Source: Halobacteria archaeon (lineage in GTDB: Archaea > Halobacteriota > Methanoliparia > Methanoliparales > Methanoliparaceae). Taken from it: a DNA stretch of 8,215 nt. The stretch is taken from contig DUJX01000005.1 of assembly GCA_013329575.1 (NCBI GenBank), positions 1-8,215 of the forward strand, written 5' to 3'. Positions 5,627-8,215 of this stretch are shown piece after piece; the first letter of the stretch is position 1; each line of letters starts with the position of its first letter. A program made the translations under genes and the position numbers. The notes below the pieces were generated by a model, which saw nothing but the letters and a program-made list of their open reading frames with translations, had not been told where the DNA came from and made no database searches.

Positions 5627-7696
5627 TTATTCTTTCTTACTAATCTCGCTTTTATTGTTCTCGCGTCTCTTATTCATCCATTCGATATAGTTACAATACG
5701 GGCAGCCGAGATTCCATGTCTTCTTATTATCGTACAGCACTTTTAAAAGTTTTATTCCATGCTCCTTGCAAAGTTCGTCTGTTACAACCAATCGTCCCTT
5801 TTTAGGAAGTGGAAGAGAAAAATCACAATCAGGATATCTTGAACAACCAACAAACCGTGTACCTTTCCGTGATCTTATTATTATCAGGTCACCACCGCAT
5901 TTCTCGCACCGTCCTATTATCTTTTCGTCTTTTATTCTATCGTACAATTCCTTAGATATCTCATTCTCGTTCTCTCTCAACGTTTCGAATATCTCGGATA
6001 ACAGATTTTTAGACTCGTTTATCACATCTTCCTCAGTTGTTTTACCCTCCGTTATCGAATACATATCTTCTTCAAGTTTACTCGTCATATCCGGATTTGT
6101 TATGTCTTGTGCGTATTTTTCGAGCGTATCTATAACAGTCTGTGCTATCTTTGTCGATTTAAGCGGGTTGTCATGAACGTAACCGCGTGTGTAAAGTTTG
6201 CTTATAATCTCATGCCTCGTTGATTTTGTCCCTAATCCCAACGTCTCCATCTTGTCGATGAGCTTACCTTGGCTATATCTACGCGGAGGAGTGGTCTTCT
6301 TCTTTTCTAGCATGATATTATCGATAATAACTCGATCTTTTTCGACTAATACAGGCAGCAATACTTCTTCTATGTTTTTATAATAATATACAGATCTCCA
6401 TCCTTTATCTACGAATCTTGATCCTTTAGCATGGAATATCTCTCCATTTATATCTATCTCTACCTTCGTATTCTCTATTATAGACGGATCACTTAGAGAT
6501 GCCAGAAATCTTCTCGTGATTAACTCGTAAATCTTCCAGTCTTGATCGTTCAATTTTTCTCTCGTCTCATATCCTACTGGATGAATGGATGGGTGGTCTT
6601 TTGTCTCTTTACCCCGTTTAAGTTTGTTAATATCTATCTTTTTATCCAATAGATCTGTTGCATAACTAAAAAACTCATCCGATTTAGATAACATTACTAA
6701 TACTTTATTAATCTCCATACCGGCATACGAGGTATTATCGGTTCGAGGATAGGATATCAAACCACGATTGTATAGGCTTTCTGCAATGTTCATCGCTCTC
6801 GATACCGTAAAACCGATCGATGACGCTGCTTTCAGAAAAGATGTTGTATTAAAAAGAAGAGGCGGCTCAGTCTTTATCATCCTTCTTTCTATCTTTGTTA
6901 CGATGCCCTCTTTTACTTTTTCTATAGCATTTTTTATCTTTTTAGCCTCTTTCTCGTTTTTAAACCGATTTTTCTTATGTTTGGCAAGAAAGTTTCTTCC
7001 ACCTTTTGAACATTCTGCATATATCTCCCAATAAGGCTCTGGCACGAAGTTCTCTATCTCATCGTCTTTCTTCTTTATTAAGGCTAAAGTTGGCGTCTGT
7101 ACTCTTCCTACAGATAGATAATTGTTTCCTAAACGTTTTGCAGAAAGAGATAAAAAACGGGTCAAACTTGCTCCCCAGATCAGGTCGATGATGCTTCTAG
7201 CATTAGCAGAACTTGCCAGGTTATAGTCTATATCTAACAGATCAGAAAAGCTTTTTTTAATCTCTTCTTCTGTTATTGCGCTATATTTTGCTCTTTTAAT
7301 CTTGATCTCTTTGTTAACATCTAATATAACATCTAATGCCTCAACACCGATCAATTCTCCTTCTCTATCGTAATCCGTGGCAATAATAACTTCATCGGCA
7401 TTTTTTCCCAATTTTTGCAATGCTTTTATATATTTCTCGGATATTGGCTTTTTTTCTATATCAGACCACAAAAGTTCTTCCGGCATGGTATTCAACCAAT
7501 CATTTTTGTCTTTAGGAAATTCCAGCGTTAATATATGTCCTTTAAGACCTATGACGTCTACATTGTCCCCATCTTTGGAATAAAAAGAGTAGACATTTAT
7601 ATTCTCGATTTTTTTAATCTTATAGTCCTTGCCCGATAGAATCTCCGCGATTCTTTTGGCGGTACTATTCTTCTCGGTTATTATTAATCGATTCAA
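5627..7696 (-). CDS. topA: Type IA DNA topoisomerase I, archaeal form with C-terminal zinc region
   Basis: This 689-residue enzyme relaxes negatively supercoiled DNA by passing one strand through a transient single-strand break. The TOPRIM domain opens with LIITEKNSTAK (4-14, catalytic Glu8) and has the metal-binding DYDREGE (108-114). LSVGRVQTPTLALI (194-207) and the active-site segment LISYPRTDNTSY (313-324), with Tyr316 as the expected nucleophile, follow. HPSIHPVG (368-375) and LGLGTKSTRHEII (486-498) complete the core. The C-terminus carries a topoisomerase zinc ribbon (C597, C600, C618, C624) and a second possible metal site (C643, H646, C665, C668). It ends in a charged Lys/Glu tail. 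No helicase domain is attached, so it is not reverse gyrase. The start codon is TTG: it overlaps the gatB stop as TTGA, has GAGG 8 nt upstream, and places the conserved LIITEKN at the usual distance from the N-terminus. It is co-oriented with gatB. Confidence 0.96.
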   Translation of the reverse strand: MNRLIITEKNSTAKRIAEILSGKDYKIKKIENINVYSFYSKDGDNVDVIGLKGHILTLEFPKDKNDWLNTMPEELLWSDIEKKPISEKYIKALQKLGKNADEVIIATDYDREGELIGVEALDVILDVNKEIKIKRAKYSAITEEEIKKSFSDLLDIDYNLASSANARSIIDLIWGASLTRFLSLSAKRLGNNYLSVGRVQTPTLALIKKKDDEIENFVPEPYWEIYAECSKGGRNFLAKHKKNRFKNEKEAKKIKNAIEKVKEGIVTKIERRMIKTEPPLLFNTTSFLKAASSIGFTVSRAMNIAESLYNRGLISYPRTDNTSYAGMEINKVLVMLSKSDEFFSYATDLLDKKIDINKLKRGKETKDHPSIHPVGYETREKLNDQDWKIYELITRRFLASLSDPSIIENTKVEIDINGEIFHAKGSRFVDKGWRSVYYYKNIEEVLLPVLVEKDRVIIDNIMLEKKKTTPPRRYSQGKLIDKMETLGLGTKSTRHEIISKLYTRGYVHDNPLKSTKIAQTVIDTLEKYAQDITNPDMTSKLEEDMYSITEGKTTEEDVINESKNLLSEIFETLRENENEISKELYDRIKDEKIIGRCEKCGGDLIIIRSRKGTRFVGCSRYPDCDFSLPLPKKGRLVVTDELCKEHGIKLLKVLYDNKKTWNLGCPYCNYIEWMNKRRENNKSEISKKE

Positions 7697-8215
7697 AGAT
7701 ACTTCCTCAATAGATTGATAACTTCTTTAGGGTCGCTCCTACCTTTGGATAATGCCATCACCTTTCCAACCAGATAGTTTAATGCCTTACCCTTGTTATT
7801 ATGGTAATCTTCCACAGCATCCGGATTTTCTTCGATGACTCTCTTTACTAAGACCGATATCTCATCTTCCCCGGCTTTTCCGAATCCTTTCTCCTTAATA
7901 ATCTGTTCTGGATCTTTTCCAATATCTATAACCTCTCTTATCAGCTCTATAGTATTTCTATCTGTTATCTCTCCAGAGACAAATTTTTTTAAAATTTTTA
8001 TAGTCTTATCAACGGTCAGGTCTGACTCTTTTAACTTGATATCTCTATAATTTAGTTCGCCTTTGATAACATCGGCTATCCAGCTAGCCGCAATGTTAGG
8101 CTCTATCTCTTTTGACACCGTCTCAAAATAATCTGCAATATCTATATCCGACGTCAAAGACCTTGCATGCTCTTCTTTTATTCCATATTTTTTAATGAAT
8201 CTCTGCCTTTTAGCG
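7693..8215 (-). CDS. gatB: Asp/Glu-tRNA amidotransferase subunit B, C-terminal part (gene continues past the right edge)
   Basis: The last 173 residues of the gene are visible, and its 5' end lies outside the window. The reading frame is open to the edge, starting KRQRFIKKYGIKEEHARS, then LTSDIDIADYFETV. This is the helical linker typical of GatB (YGL..A..LTSD..LADYFE). The rest is the GatB/YqeY tail domain, ending KGKALNYLVGKVMALSKGRSDP and then LLRKYL. GatB works with GatA and GatC to convert misacylated Asp-tRNA(Asn) or Glu-tRNA(Gln) to the amidated forms. GatB contributes the kinase/transamidase core, and the tail contacts the tRNA. The TTG at 8157 lies inside this conserved region and is not a start. 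GatE of the archaeal GatDE enzyme shares the tail but fits the LTSD..LADYFE pattern less well, so GatB is preferred. The TGA stop overlaps the topA start. Confidence 0.87.
   Translation of the reverse strand, partial: AKRQRFIKKYGIKEEHARSLTSDIDIADYFETVSKEIEPNIAASWIADVIKGELNYRDIKLKESDLTVDKTIKILKKFVSGEITDRNTIELIREVIDIGKDPEQIIKEKGFGKAGEDEISVLVKRVIEENPDAVEDYHNNKGKALNYLVGKVMALSKGRSDPKEVINLLRKYL
7705..7708 (-). promoter_or_regulatory. Shine-Dalgarno site of topA inside gatB
   Basis: GAGG on the - strand (within TGAGGAAG) ends 8 nt before the TTG at 7696. It supports the non-ATG start of topA and re-initiation after the gatB stop. Confidence 0.6.

Noticed and set aside
7693..8157. Complete 154-residue protein starting at TTG 8157
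   Set aside because: The frame stays open to the window edge, and the residues before the TTG match the conserved GatB linker, so this is the 3' part of a larger gene.
1..8215. CRISPR array, tRNA or rRNA genes, toxin-antitoxin or defence genes, or a novel multi-gene system
   Set aside because: I saw no regularly spaced repeats, no cloverleaf or rRNA-like segments, and no intact unrecognised genes. All substantial open frames are either recognisable genes, transposase remnants, or antisense shadows of them.

Overview
The window comes from an archaeal chromosome of low to moderate G+C content. Four genes are archaeal-type housekeeping genes. They are a Hel308 repair helicase, a protein resembling the KEOPS subunit Cgi121, a type IA DNA topoisomerase with a C-terminal zinc region, and the 3' part of a GatB tRNA-amidotransferase gene. 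Coding strands are purine-rich, AGA/AGG arginine and ATA isoleucine codons are common, and promoters look TATA-box-like. A euryarchaeon is most likely. The finer affinity (methanogen- or alkanotroph-related, for example) is a guess from general gene style and is not demonstrated.

Layout. (1) Positions 1 to about 976 hold a heavily decayed IS630-family transposase on the + strand. It is recognisable only when segments from all three forward frames are joined. (2) About 1058-1091 is a perfect 17-bp tandem duplication. (3) 1156-2040 (-) is an intact flavin-dependent TIM-barrel oxidoreductase of the nitronate monooxygenase / FabK-like superfamily. (4) 2112-2720 (+) is a second dead transposase, of the IS6/IS240-type DDE group. 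Its last 123 codons are still open, while its first third carries two frameshifts and two stops. (5) 2812-5034 (+) is hel308, followed by cgi121 (5021-5554), which overlaps it by 14 bp. (6) 5555-5626 is a short convergent intergenic spacer with an 18-bp near-palindrome. (7) On the - strand, gatB (running off the right edge) and topA (5627-7696) form a translationally coupled pair. The gatB TGA stop and the topA TTG start overlap as TTGA.

How it works together. The right two-thirds is stable core genome: genome maintenance (Hel308 unwinds stalled forks, TopA relaxes supercoils) and tRNA-linked functions (Cgi121 in t6A synthesis, GatB in Asn/Gln-tRNA transamidation). The left third is accessory: two dead insertion sequences flank one metabolic gene. 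I did not find a previously undescribed system here. The most informative observations are the two reconstructed pseudogenes with lost catalytic acids, the oxidoreductase that appears to lack the usual active-site His, and the overlapping gene junctions.
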